Below the pieces are notes generated by a model. The model was not told where the DNA came from and ran no database searches. It saw only the letters and a program-made list of their open reading frames with translations. From NCBI GenBank assembly GCA_002633025.1, contig NMRB01000014.1, forward strand, positions 681,584 to 745,583: 64,000 nucleotides of DNA, read 5' to 3'. Position numbers and translations under genes: made by a program. Shown here in pieces: positions 44,250 through 57,645 of this stretch. Position 1 is the first letter of the stretch. Every line of letters starts with the position of its first letter. This DNA comes from Notospermus geniculatus. Taxonomy: Eukaryota > Nemertea > Pilidiophora > Heteronemertea > Lineidae.

Positions 44250-45796
44250 TTACAAAGACCAGCAAATGCAGATTAAAGATAGCATATCCTTATCAATTTC
44301 TTAACTTGTGTGGTTTCTTGAAAAGACACACAGTGTACATGTAGATTGTAGTCGAATCAACAAGGGCGTGGTTCCCAAGAAACTCCGTGACTCTTACGCT
44401 ATCTTTCATCAAATTTAATAATTGCTCGCAGCCTTTGATTAACGTTGGCTTCGATTTACTTCCTGTCGGCCGTTTGATGTTAAGCGTGTTTGAATAGAAT
44501 CTGGCATAGGGAAAAGACAATCATATGAAATCAATTCAATGAATTGGAAGATGGCTTGGCTCGCAGGATGCACATCTACGGTGAAGCTTGATAGCAGTGG
44601 GTAATTTGAAGAGGTTTTCAAAATCAAAGAGGCTTAGCAGGTTTCTGTGGGTTATGGTATCAAAGCAGAGTTGATTGGAGTGTGAAACCAGATCGTATAG
44701 TCGGCCCATGTCTGAACAGAAAGGGGTAACAGAATATCAAGGGTAGTATTTCGAGTTATTAACCTTTTGAGTGGCTTTGAATGTTTGCTTGAGTACTCTA
44801 ATAGCGTTCGCGAAATGATAACCCCAAAAGTACATCAGCAGAGAGGCTAATCATCTTGCTTGGAAATGGCTTCCTGTTCTGGGTTTGGACCAATCAGATG
44901 GGAGCTACTAAAGTAGTATAGGCAGAATCGTCTTCCGCTCCGTCAAAGATCAGGTGGCTCAAAAGTATCCAACAAAATTTTGGTTTCTTACAATGTTTCC
45001 ATCCATTATGAGTAACCGTCAGCTATCTTGTTATTACAAATTTGATTACAAAGTTTGTAGCAATCGTGTCATGTGCACTTTTTCGATTTTTATTGACAGA
45101 AAATAAATCTTGTGCGCTAGCTTTGGGTGGCAACCGTATTGTCAACGATTGCCTTTTTTCGTCGGAAACAATAAGCGATATTGAATCAAACTTTATGCGC
45201 AGCTGGTTTCAACTGATGCACTATTATTGTAAAGTAGAAAACTAAATGAAGTTGCATTGCCATCACAATTTCCTTTCTATCGTGAACGAAAATCGTCCCG
45301 GGTTTAGAATTCGAACGACAGTAGATAAAAACAAAAACGGTCATGCTTTTCAGTGCTAGTTAGCTCAGCTGGTGAGTTTATTACGAAGCATTGTGTCCTG
45401 ATATAACTTGAGAGCATTTGGTTTCCTTGAACAGGTTTGATCGATTTTTTCACGATGGAACGGAAGCGATATTGAAATCAATCAATCACGTCTTTCAATT
45501 GATGCAAATACCACGCCCGGTGCTTTATTTACGTGATCGATTTTAAAGTAACTTCACTTCTGCAAGATTAATTACGTGTGAAAGACGCTGTCGAATTTAC
45601 CAGTTAATTATAGAATACTAATAGCATACAGACGTGTATCTCAAGTTGTGCGTTGCATCAAGTCATCAGGTACCGGGTATTAGTTGATGAATCGAGTATT
45701 TCAAGTTAGCTACCCTTGAAACACTACCTGAAGCAGGCAGTACCAAGAGCACACTACGGTTAGGGACAAAAGTCAATTCGAAGAGCCAAGCACAGN
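44250..45796. other. unannotated non-coding stretch
   Basis: No gene was recognised. A tagctcagctggt word at about 45360 resembles a tRNA A-box, but no tRNA fold follows. Confidence 0.4.
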
Positions 45797-45849
45797 NNNN
45801 NNNNNNNNNNNNNNNNNNNNNNNNNNNNNNNNNNNNNNNNNNNNNNNNN
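45797..45849. other. assembly gap (53 N)
   Basis: A run of 53 N with no flanking homopolymer. Confidence 0.99.
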
Positions 45850-45943
45850 TCAGGGGTACGCAAATCATTTGTTAGTGTATGAATGAACAATAAGTTGCTC
45901 GCAAAAGGACAATAGTTTCCGACCCTTTCGTGAATAAGGTCCA

Positions 45944-46054
45944 GGACCTGTTTCATAAAGTGACTTTAAGCTAATGGTACTTTTAACCATTTATGGAAAG
46001 TGCATTGAAGTTAAGGTACCATTAGCCTAAACTCATTTTTATGAAACGGGCCCC
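45944..46054. mobile_element. foldback MITE, GGGCCCGTTTCATAAAGTGA family, copy 3
   Basis: The ends ggacctgtttcataaagtga and atgaaacgggcccc, with agctaatggta and taccattagc arms, match 10923-11031 and 14574-14718. Confidence 0.92.
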
Positions 46055-47014
46055 AGATCCTCATTTAGGCCTTCGGTATTATGCGCGTTGGTCAAGCGAT
46101 GGTTGATACTTAGCATAAAACAGCTTGCATGACATGCTGCACATCAAAATACCTATTGAGCGGTGTCAAGCTGAAGGTGGTTTATGTCTCATCATTTTAT
46201 TGAATCAGCTTAACTGCTGTGAGGGTGTTTTCGTTCATCTTTTCGCCAAAAGGGTTACGATCAGCCACAGAAGCAATCGACGTCATCTTCGTATGTACTT
46301 CGGCAATTTCCGACGGGCCTCCGTACATATCTCGACTGTATTATGGGCGCCATCTTGCGCAGCGATACAGCGGTGAATTCTACCGCACTGCGCCGGAAGT
46401 GAGAAGCTTGACCGACTAACACCCAAGTTGCATCCGCATGTTGAATAGTCCCTTGAAACGACCACAATTTTGCTTGTAATTCAACATACATCGTGTACAT
46501 AGCGGATGAATATATTTATTCCATCATTAAACAGACGTTAAACCGGTGTTTATAGCAGGTTTTTCGGTGTTTTTGGTNAACCACTGAAACACTTGGTGCA
46601 AAAGTCCGTTTCTGAACACTAGATGTCACTACCATTTGTTGACGAACGCGCTCGATCAACCAGCCAATGAACGATCAGCCAATAAGAAAATGTTTCATGT
46701 TTTCCCCAAGCATTAGGAGAAAAATGCATTAGATTATTTCACACCTGTTCCAACTTGTTGTGGACAGTATGTCGGCATACGTCCCCCAGATGGTGTTTTT
46801 CTGACACTTACAAAAGCTCAAATGGAAGGTAAGGTTCATAGTAGCATTTTAATGTGACAACTAGACCAGACCGCTGTCTATGGTAGACGGCCAAGGTCCC
46901 CGGGAAAGGGAGGTTAATGCCCAGATGGTGATTCGATTACCAGCAAACGTCTGCGGCAGACGGTTACAAACAGAACACATTCTCTTTGTAATGTCAAAGA
47001 GGCATAACCGTCCA
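46055..47014. other. unannotated non-coding stretch
   Basis: Contains a single N at 46578. Nothing recognised. Confidence 0.4.
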
Positions 47015-47139
47015 TAAGGCTGAGTTTACATCGAGGCACACGCGACACGAACACGCAGGAAACAAAGGCTTCATGGGGATGAATCCTTTTGTTCGCCTGC
47101 GTGTTCGTGTCGCGTGTGCCTCGATGTAAACTCAGCCTA
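47015..47139. mobile_element. foldback MITE, AAGGCTGAGTTTACATCGAG ends
   Basis: An almost perfect palindrome. The left arm aaggctgagtttacatcgag, then gcacacgcgacacgaacacg, is mirrored on the right up to ctcagccta. Confidence 0.95.
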
Positions 47140-47151
47140 AGAGCACGCTGT

Positions 47152-47285
47152 TAGGCTTCCGTTACATAGAAGTATACGGTATACGAAACCACCGGTGAAC
47201 AAAGGCATTCCGAGGATTTCACACCGTGAAGCCATTGTTAACTGGCGTTTTCGTATACCGTATACTTCAATGTAAAGGAAGCCTT
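47152..47285. mobile_element. foldback MITE, AGGCTTCCNTTACAT ends
   Basis: Left taggcttccgttacatagaa, then gtatacggtatacgaaa; right is the reverse complement, ending aatgtaaaggaagcctta. The internal gtgaagccattgttaac links it to 31535-31659. Confidence 0.93.
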
Positions 47286-47357
47286 ATGTCGAGCACACCG
47301 CTTATGTTTCAAAAAGTTAAGATAGATAATTTGAATCTTTATAACCCTTTTGGATCT

Positions 47358-47609
47358 TAAGCATGGCGCACACGAGCGATTTTTTGAGCGATTTTCTAGG
47401 CGACCAGCCTTGCGACTACAGGAGCGACTGAACATATTTTTAGTTTTTTTAGTTTTTTTTTTGACTCGTTTGCGACAAATGCTTCACTGGGAGATCAGTG
47501 ATGTCGCGGATGACATAACTGATCGACCTCAAAGGTAATTATCGCATGCGACCTAGTAGTCGCATCGGTAGTCGCCCCCATTTTAGTCGCTCGTGTGCAC
47601 CATGCTTTA
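47358..47609. mobile_element. MITE, AAGCATGGYGCACACGAGCG ends
   Basis: The ends taagcatggcgcacacgagc and gctcgtgtgcaccatgcttta are inverted repeats, and TA-containing edges are plausible target sites. The interior repeats gcgac and gagcga words. Confidence 0.9.
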
Positions 47610-48900
47610 GGCTTATACCTGCGATGTCGAGTCCACGACCGGCTACTCTCCGCGGGGTCATTTACTTGCCCTGGCATAGACACTCAGGTAAGGGCCACGG
47701 CCTTCAGTATCTTCCGGCAGACCTTCCTAACTGTCTCACGGCTTTCCTCACACGTTTTCTCAAACATTAAGGTTCTGCAGCCACAAACAGAATGTCTCCC
47801 TTGGCGATCTTCATTCCGATGCCATCAGTTGCTGACAAGGCACGATCCTCTTGTTTGGCTGAAATCTCAACCAATGATATGGTGTATCTATCGTGGGAGT
47901 TTCATTACTGAATGTGTTCGGACCCCATTACCTGCGAGGGTCATCCTCGGGGAAATTCAGATCGAAATAGACGAGCAAATAGAGTCATCGTCAGATCATT
48001 TGATCAGAATGCTTGTAAGTACAAATATTATTGACGATAAAATGGGCATATTAAGTGATAGGATACACTGAGGAGCGGTCCGGCGTGCCTGTGGGGACGT
48101 TGGTGACCTTTATTGCAAAATTGATTAGACAGGGGACTCCCTGCACCATGACTCAAGTCCCATCGGTTACTGAGGTCCATCATGGTGATGACCAATAGAC
48201 GTATGCTATTCGAAATTATTGAAAGTGATAAAAGTTCTCTACGTCGACAGTAGGCAACTCCGTGACATACTCGCAGTCTGCCTAGGACCTGATCTTTCAT
48301 GCTAATTCAACCATCACCATCAAAATTATTAGCTTTCCCCTCAACACCTGGGCGCAGTTAGATACATCCGGCAATTCATCCCACCGGCCCTATTGATTCG
48401 AACATGATTTCTGTCTATATTTCATTTTTCCGTCAGGGCCGACGCTATAGCATTATTGGCCCTGGTAAGTACGGAGGAGGCCATCTCAAGCTACTCAAAC
48501 ATGATTTCACCTCGGAACGTTTCAATCGTCTTGTCCATTTCGTGCCGAATGTGATGATTTTTTAAGAATCTGTTTTTTTCTGAAGATAAGAGGGAAAAAC
48601 ACATCAATCATAGCAAATAAAATTTGGCACTGAGGTATTTATAGAAAGCTCATTTCGTTCTCCCAAAACACCCCGACGGCGCAGAAGGCGAATGAAGGCA
48701 ACATTTACGAGGTTTCGTGCGTTTGTGGTGCTTCATGACATTTGGTCGCACGCATAATCTCTGAAGTGGTAAGCCTTGGTTTGCGGCGAGAGCTCAAGGG
48801 GAGGGAATATCCTATTTGACAGAAGCAGAAACACGACACGCGACGGTCGGTCGAATATCTTCCTGACACAAAACATTGAAACTAAAGCCCCACCCCAAAC
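47610..48900. other. unannotated non-coding stretch
   Basis: A 158-codon plus frame at 47595-48071 starts inside the MITE end and has no recognisable domain, so it is not called a gene. Confidence 0.4.
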
Positions 48901-49003
48901 CAACCTCGTCCCCAGGGATTTTGTTCGCTCAGACAACCTCGGACAACTCGCGTAAGCGTCAACGCAGAGCCCAGGAGCGCACCAAGCCCTGGGTACGAGG
49001 TTG
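48901..49003. mobile_element. MITE, CAACCTCGTCCCCAGGG ends, copy 1
   Basis: Left caacctcgtccccaggg, right ccctgggtacgaggttg. The internal ttcgctcagacaacct is shared with 49814-49895. Confidence 0.85.
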
Positions 49004-49078
49004 ACCCCAAACCTCGCCTAAAATGAAATTGTCATGCAGTAACACATACGTCATCATCACCACAGTCCTGTACACCCA

Positions 49079-49214
49079 GGCGCACATGGACGGCAAATCT
49101 CAATGTGGTATGATTTCAACATCGACTGACCCCGCTGAATGGCAGTCGAACAGCTTTGGGTCATTGACTTTAAAAGTACCCCTACCGCATCGAGATTTGC
49201 CGTTCATGTGCGCC
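49079..49214. mobile_element. MITE, GGCGCACATGRACGGCAAAT family, copy 2
   Basis: Left ggcgcacatggacggcaaat, right atttgccgttcatgtgcgcc. The interior is more diverged than the copy at 21783-21931. Confidence 0.9.
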
Positions 49215-49516
49215 TAGCCATAGAAGCCAAAGAAAACGTGTTTTGTATACGTCGTGTGTTTACAGTCTCGCATCACTTTGACCTCTCGGCGACAAGATTC
49301 CCGCTCAGTAATGGAGGTTAAATCTCTTCGCTTTACACCAATTTCGCCATCTCCTTTGTGTTAATGGACCACTCAGGGGAGTGGCCGACTTCAAGAAATG
49401 CTAGGGTTTGATCTTACAGGAAACGACGTGACAAATTAAACCGTCTTGTGTTTGTCTGCCGACATGGCTGACAAGACTGGCAGCGGTTTCGCCACACTTG
49501 TCGGCAGTTTCCTCTG

Positions 49517-49554
49517 CAACACGCCATGGCGATTCTCCGGGTGATGGCGTGTTG
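49517..49554. repeat. hairpin, CAACACGCCAT arms
   Basis: Eleven-base perfect arms around a 16-base GC-rich loop. Confidence 0.8.
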
Positions 49555-49813
49555 TCATATCTTTCCGCGAGGGTATAATGTCTTCAACAGTCGTATCAAA
49601 GCATAAGGGACATTACTCAGTCAGTCTCTCCCCCTCGTTGCCTCGTTCCTCCTACACTCGGCCCCAGTGTGTATCCGACGTCCCGGTCTCCTACACACTG
49701 GCACATTTGGGGCTCAAAAGCCGGTAACACCACTAGACGGCGCTCCACTGGACTCCAGCCAATCACCACGCTTTCTCACTCATAATTCCCGCGGAAATTA
49801 CTTCCAGGAAAAA

Positions 49814-49895
49814 CCCAACCTCGGCCCCAGGGGTATAGTTCGCTCAGACAACCTTGGGCCACTCGCCATATTGTCAAAAAGCGAGCGAGGTTGGG
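49814..49895. mobile_element. MITE, CAACCTCG family, copy 2 (decayed)
   Basis: cccaacctcggccccaggg and gcgaggttggg mark the ends. The internal ttcgctcagacaacctt matches copy 1 at 48901-49003. The right end has lost the ccctggg part. Confidence 0.7.
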
Positions 49896-50417
49896 AAAAC
49901 CCAAGGACCCGTGCTGCCACCACGCGGTCTTCACGACTGTTAATCTCTAAACAGACGCGGAGTGTGATTTACCGAAAGGGGTGAGCCCGTAGCGTCTGGC
50001 CAAGCGAGACTACGTTCCTCCATAGAGCTGCTATTTTTCCCGCTGATCCCACCAACACTGCGCCCGAAGTAGCACAAACTCAGTGCGAAAGAAAACTCTG
50101 AAGCAGTGTTGTTGTTCATACACGAAGTACCTTCCGGCTTGCTGAGACAACCTGAAAGGAAACGTGGGTGTTCGGGGACTCAAGAAGGAAAACAAGGAGG
50201 AAGACCCCTGTCACTAAGTTTACAAGTACACAGCCTACATGACTGTAATGATATCTTAAGGCTATGACCAATTTTTCAGCGTCTTCCAATACATCCTTCC
50301 TGTGACTCTGTGACTTGTACTCGAACAAGTCTTCTCATTGTTCCATTTTTCCTTGGTCATGAGAATATGAGATATCCAACGACACACAAAATGATAAAAA
50401 CGACACACACAATGATT

Positions 50418-50624
50418 AGTAAAAGTAAAGTCGTCTCCGAATTTCGCAAATTTTCGACCCAAACCGGGGTTTTCCTCAGGCACTTTCTGGTAGAGATTCC
50501 AGAAGTGGTCCCAAGTTCACTTCTGAGATCCCAGAAATTCACTTCTGGGATCTAGAAATTGCCTGAGGAAGACCCAGGTTGGGTTCGAAAATTTGCGAAA
50601 TTCGGAGACGACTTTACTTTTACT
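50418..50624. mobile_element. foldback MITE, AGTAAAAGTAAAGTCGTCTC ends
   Basis: Arms of about 70-80 bp (agtaaaagtaaagtcgtctc, cgaatttcgcaaattttcga) in inverted orientation. The centre repeats acttctgggatc-like words. It is non-coding although open frames cross it. Confidence 0.94.
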
Positions 50625-53600
50625 GTCAAGGGAATATGAATGCTCATTGCCTTCTTCATCATCATTTGGTACTACCGTTGCGACTCAAGTTCACCATCAC
50701 AGGCAGACTGGGGACAATAAGATAGTGTACTTTATTACTGCCTATTTCTGTCCAACCCAACCGGTTATAAATAGGAGCAAAATTACGTCTGCCTTTAAGA
50801 AATTAAGCTGACAAAAGATACAAACATGAGGGTGGCTGGATCGAAAATAACTTTCTTATACAGATTACCCTTCCCCACAACACCCACCAGATGAAAATAA
50901 TCCACTGGCCAATGATGCGGTAGGATAGAAGGAACCGGCAGGAGGAGGCAGTGGGCACCTTTCGAACAAGTCACCCATTTGCCCTCATTCATTCACTTCG
51001 AGTTAAATCACGACGTTTTCCAAGAAAAAATACATTGAAATATCGTCATTACGGCTACTCAGGCGTACGCAAAACCTTTCGGGATAGGCAAAGTGTACTG
51101 AAGCAGACGAGAACTGCGAAACCTTGCCTTTCCATATTTCCAATAATTCATAATTATTCATTCGGATTTGTCAGAAAGCCGTTTACCTGCGAGCAACAAC
51201 AGAAAATTTTATTCTCTCGCGTGGTAGCGTCCCTGGAATCGGGAGCAAATTTTGCTCCCGAAAAACCATGTCAATAGGGTGCAATATACCCTGGATCCAA
51301 GATCATAGGATTCTTCAAAGACATTCGGAAAATAGATACCGGAAGCTGCAATGAAGTTCAGAGACGGTCTCCTTCAAGGTGAGGTCTTTGTGGCGAAATA
51401 TCTGATTTGGGCTGCAAAACCCAGAGCACGGATGTTTGAAGGTTACCTTATATGGTAAGGTCGTGGTTCCTGTCTCATCGTACATTCTACCAATGTCCAA
51501 ATGCGTTCCACAAATGCTAAAGTAGACGACCCGGTCAATTAGTCTCATGAAAGTACGCACGTAAGCAGCCAGTATTAGAGACTGAATGTAAATATACTCA
51601 CTATTTAATTACGTTTATAGCTTTACATCAAATAATGCTCATACGATGGGCTCTTGTTTCCACTGTAATATCGCCGGTAGAATGTTTGTCTGATTGTGAG
51701 CTAGCATTAATGTCGGTTATGTAGTATAATCTTCGGTGTAATTTGCTATAAATTTGATGGATACCTGCAATTAAATCTTAATAGTTCCGGAATGAAAGCG
51801 TCACCTTCGGTTAATGCTTTGCTAAGATATGACGATTATCATAGGGAAACGTATCACAGGCGTATCAATCTGTCCCCGGGGGAAAACAACGGATGAATAC
51901 GAGCTACCTGTCGGATCTACTTTCATGGGCGAGTGAATAAAGAGGTAATCAGTCTAATATAATCCACCCAAACAGGGGATTAGGTAAATAATTCATATAT
52001 CATTCATCGCCAGACTTGGCAATGCCGCAGAGGGCGACTTCACCGTCGTGTTTATATCCCCCATTTTGGCTTCTCCATATTCACTCAATCACCTTTACTA
52101 TCAGCATTGACCCTGTACTTGGAGATATCGCCAGAAAAATCTCACATAAAACATGAAAAAAACGCTGTACGCCACATCCAGAAAATAAATAGGGAATAAG
52201 AAGTATAATTTAGTGAGGTATAAGTTGACATTCACAGCCAGAGCATGTCGTTACCATTTCTCAAAGATACGCCAAAGACCGACATCATTCAAATGTGACT
52301 TGAGCTATAATTCATCATAAGAACACCAGCGTTGAGGTTCAGCAGGAATTCACCCCTGCTCATCTGATTGGAAGATAACATGGAAAGTGCATTATTCACC
52401 GACCATGTTCTTAGTTCTTCTTCAGCAGCTTGAAAGAAAGATGACTTGCGCAGACGACATATCGGAAAATCCCGGACACACGCCTACCGTCACTTCCGCA
52501 GGTTTATGACGTCACGGCCCAATCCGATGACGTACTATGGCGGAATTGGCTACCAAACAGCTTTGTCCCACGATGCCTTATCAACAAGGATGGCAAGTCC
52601 ACTGATGAACGTGACTTGCCAACTGGGATGTATTTGATTTGAGCTTTTCTGGTCTAAAGGAGGATCAAATCAGACGGAAAAAATCAATTGAACCAATTCT
52701 TCTATCGCATTGATAAAATACCTTTATGACAAAGCCATAGCTAGAGTGGCTCAATCACGGATCCCCTGTAGATTCCAATCGTCGATCAGCAATACCACTG
52801 GTTTATCTACTAGCGAGAATGCGAGACAGCAAACAAGTCAAAGGTTCCTGAACATAGGATGAATACCAATAGCTATAATCCTTGCTCTGGTGTCCACCTC
52901 CCCATACGAATAGGCTATAATCGGGTGAAGGTATCAGGTACGGCGGATTCCTTCGATAGTAATTCAAACATAATGAAAGCTTTCGCTTGAATGAAGGTTA
53001 GAAGTTAGAGGTCTAATGGTCTCTGGAGTCGATGGCGATCTCGCAGGTGGTTGATTGGACATTATCACCACAAGATATCGGTCTGGGGTCTGATTAAGTA
53101 ACCATTAGGACATGTTCGAACCAAATGGAAGTGCCATGCTTTATCTCTTGACACTGAAATCCCTACTCAGACCGAAAGAGGATAGCGAGTGTTTAGAATC
53201 AAATTCATCACCTAACGGTATTCAGGGCATTCGATTTCAAGAGGAACAAGACCGTTGTGGCAAAATCCCAATCGTGCTTTGGGACACAGCATACAATATT
53301 TTCCCACCCTGAGTCGATGTACAAGTGCGCATGTGCAACTTGAAACTTCCGGATAAAAAAGATGGCAGTCACTGCAAACGAACTGCACCTCATTGTTCTA
53401 CTTATATCGACAAGGACACCATATGATCACCATATTATAGGAATCAATTTGATAGTATGATCCTCTTTGGATTGGGCCCTCTCAGTGGCCCTTTACAGTT
53501 TCACGATTAGCTGCTTATAGGTTCTTGTAACTGTACTCAGCTACAGCAGCGTATAAGTACAGCTCAATGGCGACATGATATCATAATCTGCTACATTACC

Positions 53601-53788
53601 GTACTACATGTAGTACTACGAGAATTGCCCAACACTTCGTAGTAGCATTCTTTAGCTCTAAGTAGTGTCGATCACCTTTGTACAAAAACAACTCCTTCTA
53701 CTTTGGTTTTTTTAGGAAACAAATCCCTCCCGTTTTTATCGAAACCGACACCTGTGCTAAAAATGAAACAGCTTACATGTACATCTAA
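50625..53788. other. repeat-poor non-coding stretch
   Basis: The only structure seen is a 21-bp palindrome, cgggagcaaattttgctcccg-like (10-base arms), at 51240-51260. No gene was recognised. It is AT-rich and low in repeats. Confidence 0.4.
51240..51260. repeat. 21-bp palindrome, CGGGAGCAAA arms
   Basis: Perfect ten-base arms with a single central base. Confidence 0.85.
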
Positions 53789-53976
53789 TCAAATGAGATT
53801 TCTATACTATACAAACAAATGAGATTTCAATACCTACAATCAAATGAGATTTCAATACCTACAATCAAATGAGATTTCAATACCTACAATCAAATGAGAT
53901 TTCAATACCTACAATCAAATGAGATTTCAACGCCTACAATCAATGGTTTCAATGTCTATTAATCAAATGAGATTTC
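53789..53976 (+). repeat. 25-bp minisatellite, about 7 copies
   Basis: The unit caaatgagatttcaatacct plus acaat has five near-perfect copies in the middle and decayed units at both ends. Confidence 0.96.
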
Positions 53977-56900
53977 TGCATTTCTTGCAATGCCTTCTTA
54001 TTCAGGAAAAATGTTTTGAAATGTGTTTGTCATATGCATTGTTTTCATCGACTTTGAAGACAGTCATCTTTCATGGTAACTTTTTACTCTGACGAATGTC
54101 GCTGTCCAAGGAACGTTTGTAACCGTTGTGCTTCCTTATTTTGTCTAGTGTCGTACTAAAACAGGATAAATGTTCTGATTAAGTGAACAACAAAAGCAGG
54201 CGATACATTAGTATTTGTTATCTCATCTCCTATCCGTTGTTTCTGCACGGAAATGGTCACTAATACCCTGATTTGAGAGCAACATTTTTGTCAAGAGGAT
54301 TTGCATAAAGGAGATAAAAACGAAAGAATTACACATTTTATGCCTCATAATCTACGATAGATGAGACTACTAATGGTACATAAAAGAAATGTATTGTCGT
54401 CATTATTATAGTGTGTTTCTAGTTCACCTGTATCGTTTACATCGCCAACCGTACACCTGGAGAGGACGCACGATGCAGCGGGTTGTAAAAATGCTGTAAT
54501 GTCATGAATGTCCCTAAAAGTACATGAATACAAGAGGACATTGACTTTCCATAACAGTCGGATGGTAGTTCATTCTTCCAAGGAAATGGGTCACACCGTA
54601 TCAAAAATTGTTTTGGTCATATGAATAAAAACTGGTAAATGCTTTTACCTGAATTTTGCAATACAAATGCACCAGGCAATGCTGTACAAATCTGAAGTAA
54701 AAGCTTTTGCTAAGTCTTTATTTGTCCTACGATGTTAGAAATAATCTACTTCATAGCATGTAGAAACAGTAGGCCTAAGCCATGCCTTCTTGCAATGTAA
54801 TGTACATCTACATGTATATGTAATGTATATGCACTGCTAAAGCGTTGTTGTTCCACCAATGCTAAACTTGCCTCTGGGGAAGGTTCATAAATATACAAGG
54901 CTGAATCGAATGGTTGCCATTATTCATGCTCTTGTAGAACAATGGTTTAAGGTGACAGACTTCTTAGACAATGTACTTATGATGGCGTCGTGGACTTCCT
55001 TTGCAATCATTCGGGAGGACACAAATCCAGCTGCTGCTGGATTTGCTAAGTTGCAGAACGAGCTTTTTGTGTTCAATGTTTAATGTTACTTCCAGGGTAC
55101 AGAGGCGGCTGAGTGCCAAGTCATAAATATTGGGCTTAGTGTACGGTGTATGGGCAAACTCCTGGAAAAAAAGATCACAGCTGTTTGTCTGATGTACCGG
55201 TAATCAGCGAACAGCCTGATTTCCGGCATATACAGTTTCCCGAATGGCCTCCCTTCCTTCTATTCTGCTGGTAATCAGGAGTAGTAAGTCTTTCCCCAGT
55301 AATCCTTTGTCACAGAGCATGCCTCCTAGAATTGTTTCCTGGGTTCACTTTGTAAATTACAATCTCATATCCTATTGTATACAGCCCAGGTTCTCAATCA
55401 ATGAAGCTTCCATGTCGTTCGGATGCCGTCAACCTTTGGCACTCCACCTCCTTGTAAAAAGTATTAAAGGTATTCTGACCTGGTCACCCAGACCTGGTCA
55501 GCGGATATCGGAAAAGCAATGACGGTCGTACAGCGAAGTGAAAGCTACAGCTGTGTACAGCTGTTGCAGTATTGTATAAAACAAAAGGCCGACAACACAC
55601 TTCGTCTTGAGAACCGACATAACTCGGAAACGAGGCAAAGCCCTCTGATGATAGCTTGGAGAATGGATCAACCTTTCTTGGAGTATACGTCGGATGTTGT
55701 ATGTATCTTTCGTACCATCATTACGCCCTGAGGCTAACATAACATACAGGTAATATGCCCCGGACCTCTTGTTTCCGATCCAAGGTCAATACAACGACGT
55801 TAAGCCCCTTTTAAGGGAGCAAGTTCCTTCAATATTATCGTCGCTTTACATAGGTAACCGATTTTTCATGACGTACCATATCCTCTCTGTTCTTTAATTG
55901 GGATTATCATTTTCCCCTCGAGAAGAAAGTCCAGGGCATCAGCTACAGCTTGAGAGCTGTTCTCCTGTTTTGACCTACCTGGTCGTCTCGCATGTCACCG
56001 TGAATCTCATTTTATTCTCCATTACCGTGGCTTCGGTATGGGTTCGTGCTGACGTTGATACGTCCCCGTATCATCGTTATTGCTCCCGTGACAGCCACAG
56101 AAAGCTGACATGACTACTTTTGTATCTTCCTCGTCATCTGCTTCCCGATGTGACGTTCCTTAGGAACCCTTCCGACATCAAAGAAGTCCTTTTTATAGCA
56201 CTATCGCCAGAGGCATTATCTGTATCGCATTGATAAAGGGATTAATTTCTGCTGATATTGCACCAGGTGTTACGAATAATAAAGCCTGAGGGCAACGCTG
56301 GATTTTTATTCCGTCCGAGCATTTTTATACAATTTAATATGTGCATTTATTTATTGGCGATATGTAAATGGCCATCATGAATATACGAACACCTTTTCGC
56401 ACCAGGCCATTGACCGAATCGCAACGATACGGAACGTCTCTACAACAATGGTATGGAATTCCTCCTAAAATCCTTTAATTTCCTTTATTTATAATGACGA
56501 AATCGAAAACTTGATATCGTGACTGACACGGCGCTTCTCTGCCTTTGTATCCGTATTCTTCGAGCGGGATCCGTATTAACTGAAATATAATTTATGGTTC
56601 TTTTGATCGTTTAACTTTCAACTCACGCTGAGATCCCTTATTAGGCCTACGCTTGTACGGAGGCGGTAGCACCATCCCTGCCTTATCTTCATTTCTCCTT
56701 TGCAGAAATGTAAATTGAATGCTGGATTTATTCCTATATAAAACCCATCAATTTAACTTGCTAAAGGTGTGCCATTCAACAACACGAGGGCGAGAAGTCA
56801 TATCAGAGAGGTGAACAAAACGCCATTCATTTTTCATATCCTTTTGATAACCGAAGCCGGGAAATTACGACAGTATCGGAGTTTCTCTCCCTGCCAATGA

Positions 56901-56984
56901 TGGCAAGATGCCACAGATTTTAAAAGAAGGAAAAATATCGGCCGCTTCAATAACTCGTCAACACAGGTGCTAAAAATAGGATTT
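53977..56984. other. repeat-poor non-coding stretch
   Basis: No gene or dispersed repeat was recognised. A TATA-like tatataaaaccc occurs at about 56737-56746 without other promoter evidence. Confidence 0.4.
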
Positions 56985-57178
56985 AAAATGTATTGTATAC
57001 ATTTTTAAAAATGTAAAAAATTATAAACAAAGTGTACCGTATTATAAAATACACTGTATATAAAATATTATAAAATTAAATGTAAATAGCTATAAAATGT
57101 AACTATTAAATGTAAATAATTATAAAATTAAATGTAAATAACTATGTAAATATATAAATGTAAATAGGCCTAAGTATT
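56985..57178. repeat. AT-rich low-complexity tract
   Basis: Almost entirely A and T, built from taaatgtaaata and attataaaat words. Confidence 0.9.
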
Positions 57179-57521
57179 AATAAAGGGGATTAACCGGGCA
57201 TATGATTATTTACGGGTGCTTGGTCAATTCATAACTGACCAGTCTCCTCGTCCTCTTTGGAGACCTAGCCCTAGTATGATGCCCATTAAAAAAAAGAAAA
57301 GTAAAAAAAATAACTCGTCTGACTCCTTCCAACAGTAAACATTCTCTTGGCCGACAGAAAAATATACATATTGTATTACACGTACTTCTTTAATGACAGT
57401 TGCTATTGGTTTCCTGCGAATCCTCCTTTTTGATTCTTCCTAAACAATATCTGCAGACACACATGCAAGTTGTCGTTTTGGTCCGCAAAACTGTTTGGGT
57501 CGTCGTAAAATCGAAACCAAT

Positions 57522-57641
57522 AGTGAGCTTTCGCAAGCGCCCGGTTAGGCCCTACGACGACGTTTATCTATTGTGTGGGTATACCCAAACAATAGATAAA
57601 CGTTGTCGTATGGCCTAACCGGGCGCTTGCGAAAGCTCACT
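57522..57641. mobile_element. palindromic MITE, AGTGAGCTTTCGCAAGCGCC ends
   Basis: A 120-bp palindrome with arms of about 54 bp (agtgagctttcgcaagcgcc, cggttaggcc, tttatctattgt) and a loop of about 13 bases. The ten bases tcgaaaccaa occur close to both sides (57511-57520 and 57651-57660). Confidence 0.94.
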
Positions 57642-57645
57642 GGGT

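Noticed and set aside
45355-45440. tagctcagctggt resembles a tRNA A-box
   Set aside because: No acceptor stem, anticodon arm or GGTTCGANNCC box at the right distance.
52030-52045. CTCF-like ccgcagagggcg
   Set aside because: One base short of the core consensus and isolated; the similar word at 29358 is no better supported.
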